From: Pristimantibacillus sp052113225
GTDB taxonomy: Bacteria; Bacillota; Bacilli; Paenibacillales; Paenibacillaceae
Assembly (NCBI RefSeq): GCF_052113225.1
Contig: NZ_JBFRCT010000003.1
Location: forward strand, 496,001 to 560,000
Direction of reading: 5' to 3'
DNA: 64,000 nt
This document shows, in pieces, positions 25,194 to 33,694 of the stretch; positions within the stretch are counted from its first letter, which is position 1, and each line of letters starts with the position of its first letter. The position numbers and the translations under genes were made by a program. Below the pieces are notes generated by a model. The model made no database searches, was not told the DNA's origin, and worked only from the letters and a program-made list of their open reading frames with translations.

Positions 25194-26306
25194 ATGACAG
25201 CTACAAAAGGTTTAGAAGGAATTGTGGCCGCATCATCGTCGATCAGCTCCATCATCGATGGAGTATTGACGTATCGCGGTATAAATATTGATGATCTTGC
25301 AGAAAACGCGACATTTGAAGAGGTTGCCTACCTGCTTTGGTACGGCAAGCTGCCTAATCGTTCCGAGCTTGACGGACTTCAAAAGCAATTAGATCAATAT
25401 GCGGCTATCCCAAGCCAAGTAATCGAACAAATTAAACTTTATCCTGCCGGTACAAATTCGATGGCAGCGCTCCGTACGGCTATTTCAAGTCTGGCGCTGT
25501 ATGATGAATCCGCTAATGACATGTCGACAGATGCTAACCAACGTAAAGCAATCAAGCTGCAAGCTCAATTGCCTACAGTTGTTGCGGCATTCGCTCGTAT
25601 TCGCGAAGGCAAAGAGCCGGTTGCTCCAAAACATGGCGTATCCATTGCTTACAATTTCCTATACATGCTTACTGGTGAAGAGCCTGCTGAAGTTGCGGTT
25701 AAAGCACTTGATCAAGCATTGGTTCTCCATGCTGACCATGAGCTTAACGCTTCGACATTCGCAGCTCGTGTAACCGTTGCCACATTGTCTGATATTTATT
25801 CGGGTGTAACTTCCGCGATTGGCGCTTTGAAAGGCCCTCTGCACGGCGGTGCGAATGAAGCCGTTATGGTGATGCTTGAAGAGATCGGCTCGATGGCTAA
25901 CGTTGAAGGCTACATCAACAACGCGCTTGCGAACAAACAAAAAATTATGGGGTTTGGTCACCGAGTATACAAAGATGGCGACCCTCGTGCGAAGCACCTT
26001 CAGCAAATGTCCCGCGAGCTGGGCAAATTGACTGGCAATATGGAACTGTACGAGATGTCGATTAAGATTGAAGATATGGTTACTGGCCAAAAAGGTCTGA
26101 AGCCAAATGTCGACTTCTACTCGGCTTCCGTGTATACTACGCTTGGTATCCCACGCGATTTGTTTACGCCAATCTTTGCAATCAGCCGTGTATCCGGATG
26201 GAGTGCACACATTCTTGAGCAATATCAAGATAACCGCCTCATTCGTCCACGTGCGGACTATGTTGGCCCAGTTAACGCGAAATACATTCCAATCGAGCAG
26301 CGCTAA
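25194..26306 (+). CDS. citZ: Citrate synthase
   Basis: 370 aa. It condenses oxaloacetate with acetyl-CoA, the entry to the TCA cycle. Family residues are visible: HADHELNAS (substrate His), GPLHGGANEAV (catalytic His) and MGFGHRVYK (oxaloacetate-binding His/Arg), with the catalytic Asp in PNVDFYSA. Length fits the short Gram-positive type. AGAGGAGAG precedes ATG 25194. It is followed by icd after 40 bp without a terminator, an operon with the next TCA enzyme. Confidence 0.95.
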   Translation: MTATKGLEGIVAASSSISSIIDGVLTYRGINIDDLAENATFEEVAYLLWYGKLPNRSELDGLQKQLDQYAAIPSQVIEQIKLYPAGTNSMAALRTAISSLALYDESANDMSTDANQRKAIKLQAQLPTVVAAFARIREGKEPVAPKHGVSIAYNFLYMLTGEEPAEVAVKALDQALVLHADHELNASTFAARVTVATLSDIYSGVTSAIGALKGPLHGGANEAVMVMLEEIGSMANVEGYINNALANKQKIMGFGHRVYKDGDPRAKHLQQMSRELGKLTGNMELYEMSIKIEDMVTGQKGLKPNVDFYSASVYTTLGIPRDLFTPIFAISRVSGWSAHILEQYQDNRLIRPRADYVGPVNAKYIPIEQR

Positions 26307-26346
26307 TTAAGCGCGTGCTTACATATTCTAAGGAGGATTTATTCTA

Positions 26347-27642
26347 ATGGCGCAATTCGAAAAATACGCACTTCCTACAGAAGGCGAACAAATTACAATT
26401 GATAATGGTACACTGCAAGTACCTAACAACCCAATCATTCCTTTCATCGAAGGCGACGGCACAGGCCGCGACATCTGGGCAGCATCGAAACGCGTACTTG
26501 ACGCAGCTGTTGAGAAAGCATATGACGGCAGCAAAAAAATTGCTTGGTATGAAGTATTCGCTGGCGAAAAAGCTTTCAATGCTTACGGTGAATGGCTTCC
26601 TGCTGATACACTGACTGCAATCCGCGAATATATCGTAGCAATCAAAGGACCTTTGACTACGCCAATCGGCGGCGGTATCCGTTCCCTGAACGTTGCACTT
26701 CGCCAAGAGCTTGACCTGTACACTTGCCTTCGTCCTGTTCGTTACTTCGCTGGCGTACCTTCCCCGGTAAAACGTCCTGAGTTGGTCGACATGGTTATCT
26801 TCCGTGAGAACACAGAAGACATCTATGCTGGTATCGAGTACCAAGAAGGTTCTGAGGAAGTGAAGAAAGTAATCGCGTTCCTGCAAAACGAAATGGGCGT
26901 TAACAAAATCCGTTTCCCTGAAACTTCCGGTATCGGCATTAAGCCAGTATCCAAAGAAGGCTCACAACGTCTTGCTCGCGCTGCAATCGAATACGCGATC
27001 AAACATGGCAAGAAAACTGTTACACTCGTTCACAAAGGCAACATCATGAAATATACAGAAGGCGCGTTCAAGAACTGGGGCTACGAAGTGGCTGAGCAAG
27101 AGTTCGCTAACGAAACCTTCACTTGGGGTCAATACGACCGCATTAAAGAAGCTGAAGGTACAGACGCTGCTAACAAAGCACAAGCAGAAGCTGAAGCAGC
27201 TGGCAAAATCGTCGTAAAAGACGCGATTGCTGATATCGCTCTGCAACAAGTTCTGACTCGTCCTACTGACTTCGACGTAATCGCTACTTTGAACCTGAAC
27301 GGCGACTACCTGTCCGACGCTCTGGCAGCACAAGTTGGTGGTATCGGTATTGCACCGGGCGCGAACATCAACTACCTGACTGGACATGCAATCTTCGAAG
27401 CAACTCATGGTACTGCTCCTAAATATGCAGACAAAGACGTTGTTAACCCAGGTTCCGTAATCCTGTCCGGCGTTATGATGCTTGAGCATCTGGGCTGGCA
27501 AGAAGCGGCTGACCTGATCTATAAAGGTATGGAAGCTTCGATCAACAACAAAACCGTTACTTATGACTTCGCACGCCTGATGGACGGCGCTACTGAAGTG
27601 AAATGTTCGGAGTTTGCTAACCAAGTAATTAAAAACATGTAG
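26347..27642 (+). CDS. icd: Isocitrate dehydrogenase (NADP+)
   Basis: 431 aa. It oxidatively decarboxylates isocitrate to 2-oxoglutarate. Substrate-loop residues are visible: TTPIGGGIRSLNVALRQ and the phosphate-binding LRPVRYF, with catalytic Tyr/Lys and the metal Asp in LNGDYLSDALA. The NADP site follows GHAIFEATHGTAPKYA. Codon use is very biased, indicating high expression. AAGGAGG precedes ATG 26347. It is in the citZ-icd operon, ended by a strong terminator. Confidence 0.96.
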   Translation: MAQFEKYALPTEGEQITIDNGTLQVPNNPIIPFIEGDGTGRDIWAASKRVLDAAVEKAYDGSKKIAWYEVFAGEKAFNAYGEWLPADTLTAIREYIVAIKGPLTTPIGGGIRSLNVALRQELDLYTCLRPVRYFAGVPSPVKRPELVDMVIFRENTEDIYAGIEYQEGSEEVKKVIAFLQNEMGVNKIRFPETSGIGIKPVSKEGSQRLARAAIEYAIKHGKKTVTLVHKGNIMKYTEGAFKNWGYEVAEQEFANETFTWGQYDRIKEAEGTDAANKAQAEAEAAGKIVVKDAIADIALQQVLTRPTDFDVIATLNLNGDYLSDALAAQVGGIGIAPGANINYLTGHAIFEATHGTAPKYADKDVVNPGSVILSGVMMLEHLGWQEAADLIYKGMEASINNKTVTYDFARLMDGATEVKCSEFANQVIKNM

Positions 27643-27654
27643 TTATAAAAAAGT

Positions 27655-27679
27655 GGGGGCTTATGCCCCCTCTTTTTTT
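27655..27679 (+). terminator. Rho-independent terminator of citZ-icd
   Basis: GGGGGC-ttat-GCCCCC followed by TCTTTTTTT. Confidence 0.9.
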
Positions 27680-27729
27680 AGATAGGAATACTTATTTATG
27701 GCAATAATGCAGAGGTTAATACAACTAAG

Positions 27730-27850
27730 GCTTACGATGTAAGAATCACCACAAATGGCCTTGACTGAGCCCTTTGTGTGGTCATCATGCTTACGAAGTA
27801 AGAATCATCACAAATGGCCTTGACTCGGCCGTTTGTGTGGTTATTCTTTT
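27730..27850. repeat. Two 59-bp hairpin units upstream of mdh
   Basis: Units start at 27730 and 27789 with GCTTACGA.GTAAGAATCA. Each folds into a hairpin; the second pairs AAGAATCATCACAAATGGCC with GGCCGTTTGTGTGGTTATTCTT around a short loop. The last arm ends directly before the mdh ribosome binding site (AAGGAGG). Units share the GCTTACGA.GTAAGAAT core with the array at 31632. Confidence 0.75.
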
Positions 27851-27867
27851 AAGGAGGTAGTTATCAA

Positions 27868-28809
27868 ATGGCTATTAAACGCAGAAAAATTACGGTTGTA
27901 GGTGCGGGCTTCACCGGGGCTACTACGGCTCTGATGGCAGCACAGAAGGAACTGGGTGACATTGTTCTTGTCGACATTCCCCAGCTGGAAAACCCGACAA
28001 AAGGTAAAGCGCTTGATATGCTGGAATCAACTCCTGTTCAAGGTCTGGACGTGAACATCACTGGTACGGCCAGTTATGAAGATACGAAGGACTCCGACGT
28101 TGTTATTATCACTGCTGGAATTGCCCGCAAGCCAGGGATGAGCCGTGATGACCTGGTGAATACAAACGCTGGTATCGTAAGGTCAGTATGTGAGCAAGTA
28201 AAGGCAACAAGCCCGAACGCTTATGTCATCATCCTCTCCAATCCGGTGGACGCCATGACTTATGTGGCCTACCAAGCGCTAGGTTTTCCTAAAAACCGTG
28301 TAATCGGTCAATCCGGTGTGCTTGATACAGCTCGTTATTGCACATTTATTGCGCAAGAGCTGAATGTATCGGTGGAAGATGTACGCGGCTTTGTGCTTGG
28401 CGGACATGGTGACGATATGGTCCCGCTCGTACGTTACTCGAATGTTGGCGGTATTCCGATCGAGAAGCTGATCCCAGCTGACCGCATCGAAGCTATCGTA
28501 CAGCGTTCCCGTGTTGGCGGTGGTGAGATTGTCAACCTCCTAGGCAATGGCTCAGCTTACTATGCACCTGCAGCATCACTCGTTCAAATGACAGAGGCGA
28601 TTCTGAAGGACAAGAAACGGATTCTGCCGGTTATTGCTCTGCTTGAAGGCGAGTACGGGTATAATAACCTGTTCATGGGCGTACCTACGATTATCGGCGG
28701 CGACGGCATTGAGAAAGTGATTGAGCTGGATCTAACCGCGGAGGAAAAAGCGGCTCTGGACAAATCCGCCGAATCCGTTCAAAATGTTATTAAAGTAGTT
28801 ACCGGCTAA
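27868..28809 (+). CDS. mdh: Malate dehydrogenase (lactate dehydrogenase-like type)
   Basis: 313 aa. It oxidises malate to oxaloacetate with NAD+, completing the citZ-icd-mdh set. The Rossmann loop is VGAGFTGATTALMAA; the coenzyme-specifying Asp follows in DIVLVDIPQ. The substrate site has GMSRDDLVNTN (mobile-loop Arg) and the proton-relay His in VLGGHGDDMVP. AAGGAGG precedes ATG. It is separated from icd by a terminator and hairpin repeats, so it can be expressed independently. Confidence 0.95.
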   Translation: MAIKRRKITVVGAGFTGATTALMAAQKELGDIVLVDIPQLENPTKGKALDMLESTPVQGLDVNITGTASYEDTKDSDVVIITAGIARKPGMSRDDLVNTNAGIVRSVCEQVKATSPNAYVIILSNPVDAMTYVAYQALGFPKNRVIGQSGVLDTARYCTFIAQELNVSVEDVRGFVLGGHGDDMVPLVRYSNVGGIPIEKLIPADRIEAIVQRSRVGGGEIVNLLGNGSAYYAPAASLVQMTEAILKDKKRILPVIALLEGEYGYNNLFMGVPTIIGGDGIEKVIELDLTAEEKAALDKSAESVQNVIKVVTG

Positions 28810-28846
28810 GCGTAAACGGCCATGAGCTTTATAAAGATTCGTTTGG

Positions 28847-28883
28847 GAGGACCCTGACACTTAGCTGCCAGGGTCCTCATTTT
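28847..28883 (+). terminator. Terminator-like hairpin after mdh
   Basis: GAGGACCCTG / CAGGGTCCTC perfect 10-bp stem followed by ATTTTGATTT. The T run is poor, so termination may be partial. Confidence 0.6.
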
Positions 28884-28906
28884 GATTTAAGGAAGGGGGA
28901 ATAAAC

Positions 28907-31072
28907 GTGCTGCAGCAAGCACGAAGCGAACTGAAAAGAGTATACGGGTATGATACGTTTCGTCCCGGACAAGAAGATATTATAGAGGGAATATTGGAGG
29001 GGCGTGATACGCTCGCCATTCTGCCGACTGGCGGAGGGAAGTCAATCTGCTTTCAAGTTCCATCTCTCATTATGCCAGGTACTTCAATCGTTATATCGCC
29101 ATTAATATCGCTAATGAAGGATCAGGTTGATACGCTGAACCGGCTTGGCGTCTCCGCAGCCTATCTGAACAGCTCTTTAGGAGCGGAGGAATATCGGACA
29201 GTGCTGCGTAATGCGCTGAGAGGCGAATACAAGATGCTGTATGTGGCTCCGGAACGGCTTGATGCACCTATGTTTACAACCTTGTCCGAGCAGCTCCATA
29301 TCCCAATGATTGCGATTGATGAGGCACACTGCGTCTCGCAGTGGGGGCATGATTTCCGTCCTAGCTATCGGCAGCTCGCGGGATGGATCGGCAAAATGCC
29401 AAATCGACCGCTAGTCTCTGCGTTTACAGCAACAGCAACACAAGAGGTGGCAGAGGATATTACGGCCATGCTGGCTTTACGGCAGCCTAATGTGTTTGTA
29501 ACCGGGTTTGCTAGACCCAATCTGTCCTTATCCGTTGTAAGTGGTGGGGACAAGAAGAATTTCCTTCAGCAATTTTTGCGCGAGCGGGAAGATCAATCCG
29601 GCATTATCTATACAGCCACACGGAAAGAAACCGAGCAGGTACATGAGTTGTTGATCCGGAAAGGGATAGCGGCTGGTAAATATCATGGCGGGTTGTCTGA
29701 TACCGAACGTGCGGACACACAGGAGAAGTTCCGATTTGATGAGCTTCGTATCATGGTGGCGACCAATGCATTCGGGATGGGCATCGATAAGCCTAACGTA
29801 CGATATGTTATCCATTGGCAGATGCCTGGCGATATCGAGTCCTACTATCAGGAAGCAGGGCGTGCCGGCCGGGACGGGGAGGAGAGCGAATGTGTACTGC
29901 TCTTCGAGCCGCAGGATGTACAGGTGCAGCGTTTCCTTATTGAGCAAGGCATGGGAGATGAATACCGGAAATCGGTTCAACTGTCTAAGCTTCATAACAT
30001 GATGAATTATAGCCGCACCCAGCGCTGTCTTCAGCAATATATCGTCGATTATTTCGGCGAGAAGGGTGTTGAGCCTTGCGGCAAATGCAGTAACTGCCTT
30101 GACAAGAGCGAGCTGGTTGACCGGACGCCAGAAGCGCAGAAGGCACTCTCTTGCGTTGGCCGTATGAAGGGACGCTTTGGTGTAACGATGGCGGCTAAAG
30201 TATTAAAAGGATCACGTGACAAACGATTGTTGGAGTTTGGGCTGGACCGGTTATCTACTTACGGACTGTTCAATAATTGGCCGGAAAAAGAAATCGCCGA
30301 TTGGTTGTACTGGCTTGTAGCAGAAGGTTACTTACGTATGAGTGAAGGGCAGTATCCTACAGTATCTCTAACAACTGCTGCTTTGCCAGTGCTGGAAGGC
30401 AGCGAGATAGTCAAGCAGCGGCTGCGGACTAGCGTTAGGAGAAGTGCTACGGGAGATGGATCTGGGGCTTCGTCGCCATTATTCGATGCACTCAAGCAAT
30501 GGCGCAAAGAAGCGGCAGCACGGGAAAACGTTCCTCCGTTTATGCTGTTCTTTGATGCTACGCTGAAGGAGCTTGCGGATGCAAGGCCGCTGACGGAAGA
30601 GCAGCTGCTGCAGACGAAAGGTATTGGCGCGGCGAAAGCAAACAAGTATGGAGGAGAGGTGCTTGCTATTATTCAAGCGCATGCGGGAAGTACAAGTAAC
30701 GCGCCGGCCGCAAGCATTAGTAGTGCGCAGAAGCGCCCTGCCTCACGTCCTCCTGCCTCTTCAGAGGACACGCCTAGCCATGTCATGACCCTGGAGCGAT
30801 TTAACACAGGGCTCTCTACTCAGGAGATTGCTGATGAACGTGGACTTAGCCGGGTGACGATTGAAGGGCATCTGATCCGCTGTGCTGATGAGGGACATGA
30901 GCTCGATTGGAGCCGTGTTATTCCGGAACAATATGAGGAGCAGATTGCTCATGTTGTACAGGAACTTGGTCCGGATAAATTAAGGCCAATTAAGGATGCT
31001 TTGCCGGAAGAAGTGGATTACTTTTCCATTCATGGTGTAATCGCGAAATACGGCTTTAAGACAAAATCTTGA
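28907..31072 (+). CDS. recQ: ATP-dependent DNA helicase RecQ
   Basis: 721 aa. It unwinds DNA 3'-5' in recombination repair. The helicase core has Walker A TGGGKS (41-46), DEAHCVSQWGHDFRPSY (~138) and motif VI QEAGRAGRDG. The RQC zinc cluster is CLQQYIVDYFGEKGVEPCGKC, and an HRDC domain spans ~515-590. After a Ser/Pro/Ala-rich linker comes a ~95-aa tail with an HTH (STQEIADERGLSRVTIEGHL), absent from E. coli RecQ but found in some Bacillota RecQ/YpbB-like proteins. The start is GTG at 28907 after GGAAGGGGG. Confidence 0.93.
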   Translation: MLQQARSELKRVYGYDTFRPGQEDIIEGILEGRDTLAILPTGGGKSICFQVPSLIMPGTSIVISPLISLMKDQVDTLNRLGVSAAYLNSSLGAEEYRTVLRNALRGEYKMLYVAPERLDAPMFTTLSEQLHIPMIAIDEAHCVSQWGHDFRPSYRQLAGWIGKMPNRPLVSAFTATATQEVAEDITAMLALRQPNVFVTGFARPNLSLSVVSGGDKKNFLQQFLREREDQSGIIYTATRKETEQVHELLIRKGIAAGKYHGGLSDTERADTQEKFRFDELRIMVATNAFGMGIDKPNVRYVIHWQMPGDIESYYQEAGRAGRDGEESECVLLFEPQDVQVQRFLIEQGMGDEYRKSVQLSKLHNMMNYSRTQRCLQQYIVDYFGEKGVEPCGKCSNCLDKSELVDRTPEAQKALSCVGRMKGRFGVTMAAKVLKGSRDKRLLEFGLDRLSTYGLFNNWPEKEIADWLYWLVAEGYLRMSEGQYPTVSLTTAALPVLEGSEIVKQRLRTSVRRSATGDGSGASSPLFDALKQWRKEAAARENVPPFMLFFDATLKELADARPLTEEQLLQTKGIGAAKANKYGGEVLAIIQAHAGSTSNAPAASISSAQKRPASRPPASSEDTPSHVMTLERFNTGLSTQEIADERGLSRVTIEGHLIRCADEGHELDWSRVIPEQYEEQIAHVVQELGPDKLRPIKDALPEEVDYFSIHGVIAKYGFKTKS

Positions 31073-31120
31073 ACATTACCGGAAATGCTTCCGAAAAGCC
31101 GGATAACCAAGGGTGATACT

Positions 31121-31149
31121 TTGTGTTTCAGACAGGCATTTAGTATACT
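31121..31149 (+). promoter_or_regulatory. Promoter of the 31186 membrane protein gene
   Basis: TTGTGT (31121-31126), 17-bp spacer, TATACT (31144-31149). Confidence 0.55.
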
Positions 31150-31185
31150 TATTGGTAGATTACGCATATGCAGGAGGTTTTTTTA

Positions 31186-31611
31186 ATGAATGATGTGTTT
31201 TTCTTTTTACACTTGTTAGGAGCAGTCGGGATGGGCTTTTATATCGTTCTGCCGATTATGATCGGTAAAGCAACGAAGCTCGCAGGTCTTGGACAAGGCG
31301 GACTAGCTGACGGTCTTACATCTGCCAACCGCGTTGTACAGTATGCGCTTGTCATCCAACTGCTTACAGGCGGTTATATGATGTCGCAGGCAGATTATAC
31401 TGTTGCATGGATGATCATCGTAACGCTGCTGTTCCTTGCTATCGCGGCGATCTCCGGCATTATGTCGAAGCCGCTGAAACGTATTGTGTCCTCGATTGAA
31501 GACGGACAAAGCGCAACTGGCCATATCGCTAAAGCACGTACATTCAGCTTGATCGTATTGGTTCTTTATGTGGTTGTTATTTATTTCATGGCATTTCCAA
31601 TGTACGCTTAA
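31186..31611 (+). CDS. Four-helix integral membrane protein, function unknown
   Basis: 141 aa. Four hydrophobic segments are seen: FFFLHLLGAVGMGFYIVLPIM, YALVIQLLTGGYMM, WMIIVTLLFLAIAAISGIM and FSLIVLVLYVVVIYFMAF. The LHLLGAVGMGF opening with an early His, seen in some cytochrome-like or DUF2269-type membrane proteins, suggests but does not prove haem or redox links. ATG 31186 has AGGAGG 8 nt upstream; an ATG at 31168 lies before that site and is rejected. It is monocistronic, followed by a tandem hairpin array. Confidence 0.75.
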   Translation: MNDVFFFLHLLGAVGMGFYIVLPIMIGKATKLAGLGQGGLADGLTSANRVVQYALVIQLLTGGYMMSQADYTVAWMIIVTLLFLAIAAISGIMSKPLKRIVSSIEDGQSATGHIAKARTFSLIVLVLYVVVIYFMAFPMYA

Positions 31612-31631
31612 ATGTAATTCTTTAGGTTAAT

Positions 31632-31865
31632 GCTTTCGAAGATAAGAATTACCACAGTAATTCTTTGCTTACGAGGTAAGAATTACCACAGTAGGCGAAG
31701 AGCCGCCACTTGTGCGGTAATTCTTTAAGCTAATGCTTACGAGGTAAGAATTACCACAGTAGGCGAAGAGCCGCCACTTGTGCGGTAATTCTTTAAGCTA
31801 ATGCTTACGAGGTAAGAATTACCACAGTAGGCGAAGAGCCGCCACTTGTGCGGTAATTCTTTTTA
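31632..31865. repeat. Tandem 68-bp hairpin repeat array upstream of the sugar kinase gene
   Basis: A truncated unit at 31632 is followed by three essentially identical units starting at 31667, 31735 and 31803 (period 68). Each contains GCTTACGAGGTAAG and a hairpin AAGAATTACC ... GGTAATTCTT with inner GGCG / CGCC pairing. The final hairpin ends immediately before the GGGGGAG ribosome binding site of the kinase gene. The perfect identity implies recent duplication or conversion. Confidence 0.85.
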
Positions 31866-31877
31866 GGGGGAGAAAAC

Positions 31878-32834
31878 GTGCAACAGTCATCACCGGATAT
31901 CGTGACTTTCGGGGAATCTATGGCTTTATTTATGCCACAGGAGCATAAATCTCTTGAACGGGCGACTACGCTCGAGCAAGGCTTCGGCGGTGCAGAAAGC
32001 AATGTAGCAATCGGACTGGCAAGATTGGGCTGTTCGGTAGGCTGGTTCGGAGCACTTGGTAATGATCCTTTTGGCCGCATGATTGTAAAGACGCTTCGTG
32101 GAGAGAGCGTTGATGTATCACGCGTTAAGTTTAGCGACGAAGCTCCTACGGGGATGATGTTCCGTGAGCAGGTTGCGGGGCGTCTAGCTGTTCACTACTA
32201 TCGCAAGCATTCCGCAGCAAGTCGTATGGTTCCTGAGGAGCTGGATGAGGAATATATTCGCGGAGCGAAGCTGCTGCATGTAACAGGTATTACAACAGCT
32301 CTCAGCGATAGTGCCAAACGTACGGTGCTTCGGGCAGTTGAGATTGCCAAAGAGGCTGGTGTAACCATTTGTTTTGATCCAAATTTGAGATTGAAGCTTT
32401 GGACCATTGAAGAAGCGCGTGAGGTGCTTCTGCCGATCGCTGAAGCAGCAGACTACTTCCTGCCTGGCTGGGATGAGCTCAAGCTTCTGTATCAAACCGA
32501 TGATTACGAAGTCGTGAAGGCGAAGCTGCAGCTGCTTAAAGCCGTGACTGTTATTAAAGGGCTTGGTGATACAACTGTCGTGCTGGAAAAAGGGGAAGAA
32601 GTATCCGTTCCTTTCTATCCAGCAGAGAATGTGGTTGATACAGTTGGTGCAGGAGATGGCTTCTGTGCTGGTTTTCTGGCTGGCTTAATGAAAGGCATGT
32701 CCCCGGTAGAAGCAGTTAAACTAGCAAGCATTAACGGATCGCTGGTGGTACAAATGCGCGGTGATTGGGAGGCGCTTCCAGAGTGGAATGCCGTTGAGCA
32801 GCGTATGTCCGCTAAAGTATGGGTGGAGCGATAA
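31878..32834 (+). CDS. kdgK: PfkB-family sugar kinase, probable 2-dehydro-3-deoxygluconokinase
   Basis: 318 aa. It has the ribokinase/PfkB fold: GFGGAESNVAIGLARLG near residue 35 (substrate region) and the ATP/anion-hole signature DTVGAGDGFCAGFLAG (~253-268) with the catalytic Asp in GAGD. The PEWNAVEQR tail and the overall pattern fit KdgK, which phosphorylates 2-keto-3-deoxygluconate in uronate breakdown. Fructokinase-like specificity cannot be excluded. The start is GTG 31878 after GGGGGAG. It is 2 bp upstream of a DeoR regulator, forming an operon, and is preceded by the hairpin array. Confidence 0.8.
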   Translation: MQQSSPDIVTFGESMALFMPQEHKSLERATTLEQGFGGAESNVAIGLARLGCSVGWFGALGNDPFGRMIVKTLRGESVDVSRVKFSDEAPTGMMFREQVAGRLAVHYYRKHSAASRMVPEELDEEYIRGAKLLHVTGITTALSDSAKRTVLRAVEIAKEAGVTICFDPNLRLKLWTIEEAREVLLPIAEAADYFLPGWDELKLLYQTDDYEVVKAKLQLLKAVTVIKGLGDTTVVLEKGEEVSVPFYPAENVVDTVGAGDGFCAGFLAGLMKGMSPVEAVKLASINGSLVVQMRGDWEALPEWNAVEQRMSAKVWVER

Positions 32835-32836
32835 TA

Positions 32837-33634
32837 ATGGCTGAATCGAACGTTTCTGGATCCAAAGGGCAGCGCCGTCGCGAAGCAATTTTGCAACTGC
32901 TCAAGCAGCAAGGACGGATTACGATTCAAGAGCTCGTTGAGCGCTTTGATTGTTCAGAAGCGACCGCAAGGCGTGATCTGGAGCAAATGGAGGCGGCTTA
33001 TCCCATTATCCGTACTATTGGCGGCGCGATGTATGACGGCATGAATACGGTCCGTGATGTAGCCTTTGCTGAGCGGGAGGGCCTGTCGTACTTGGAGAAA
33101 GAGCGTATCGCGGCCAAAGCGGCTTCACTTATTGAGGAAGGCGATGTTATCGGCTTATCAGGCGGAACAACAAATTATTTGCTGGCGAAGCTGCTTAAGC
33201 TGCGCAGCGGTATAACCGTTGTGACGAATGCGGTTAACATTGCCATGGAGCTTGCCGGAAGCAGCGTACAGGTCGTTGTAACAGGCGGCATTATGAGGCA
33301 TAACAGCTTTGAGCTTTGCGGCCCGCTTGGCGAAGGGATGGTTGCTCATCTGAATATCGGGAAGATGTTCATAGGTGTAGACGGCCTTTCAGCAGCAGGC
33401 GGCATTACAACCTATTCCGAGCAAGAAGCCCAAATTGCAAAAGCACTTATTAAGCGATCGCATACGACTTATGCCGTCTTCGATCAAACAAAGGTCGGGA
33501 AGACGTCACTATTCTCTATTGCTGCGTTATCCGAACTGCAAGCTTTTATAACCGATTTGCCTCTAACGGGAGAGTTGGCGGAGATGGCGGAGCGGCATCA
33601 TATCGTCGTCCATGTCGCGGACAAGCCGGAATGA
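32837..33634 (+). CDS. DeoR-family transcriptional regulator
   Basis: 265 aa. The N-terminal HTH (RREAILQLLKQQGRITIQELVERFDCSEATARRDLEQM, ~10-50) is followed by a DeoR effector domain with IGLSGGTTNYLLAKLL, VVTNAVNIAMEL and FIGVDGLS, which binds phosphosugars. It probably represses the upstream kinase operon in response to its product. ATG 32837 is 2 bp after the kinase stop, with GGTGGAG upstream; a longer reading would overlap the kinase. It is closed by a bidirectional terminator shared with nagA. Confidence 0.88.
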   Translation: MAESNVSGSKGQRRREAILQLLKQQGRITIQELVERFDCSEATARRDLEQMEAAYPIIRTIGGAMYDGMNTVRDVAFAEREGLSYLEKERIAAKAASLIEEGDVIGLSGGTTNYLLAKLLKLRSGITVVTNAVNIAMELAGSSVQVVVTGGIMRHNSFELCGPLGEGMVAHLNIGKMFIGVDGLSAAGGITTYSEQEAQIAKALIKRSHTTYAVFDQTKVGKTSLFSIAALSELQAFITDLPLTGELAEMAERHHIVVHVADKPE

Positions 33635-33642
33635 GTATAAAA

Positions 33643-33685
33643 AAAGAGCGGTTGAACGGAGATATCTCCTGTTCAACCGCTCTTT
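33643..33685. terminator. Bidirectional terminator between the DeoR gene and nagA
   Basis: A 15-bp stem AAAGAGCGGTTGAAC / GTTCAACCGCTCTTT encloses a self-complementary GGAGATATCTCC. T-rich tracts lie on both sides, serving the convergent DeoR-gene and nagA transcripts. Confidence 0.85.
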
Positions 33686-33694
33686 CGTTTCTAG

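Noticed and set aside
31632..31865. CRISPR-like array
   Set aside because: The units are contiguous 68-bp tandem copies without unique spacers and no cas genes are present.
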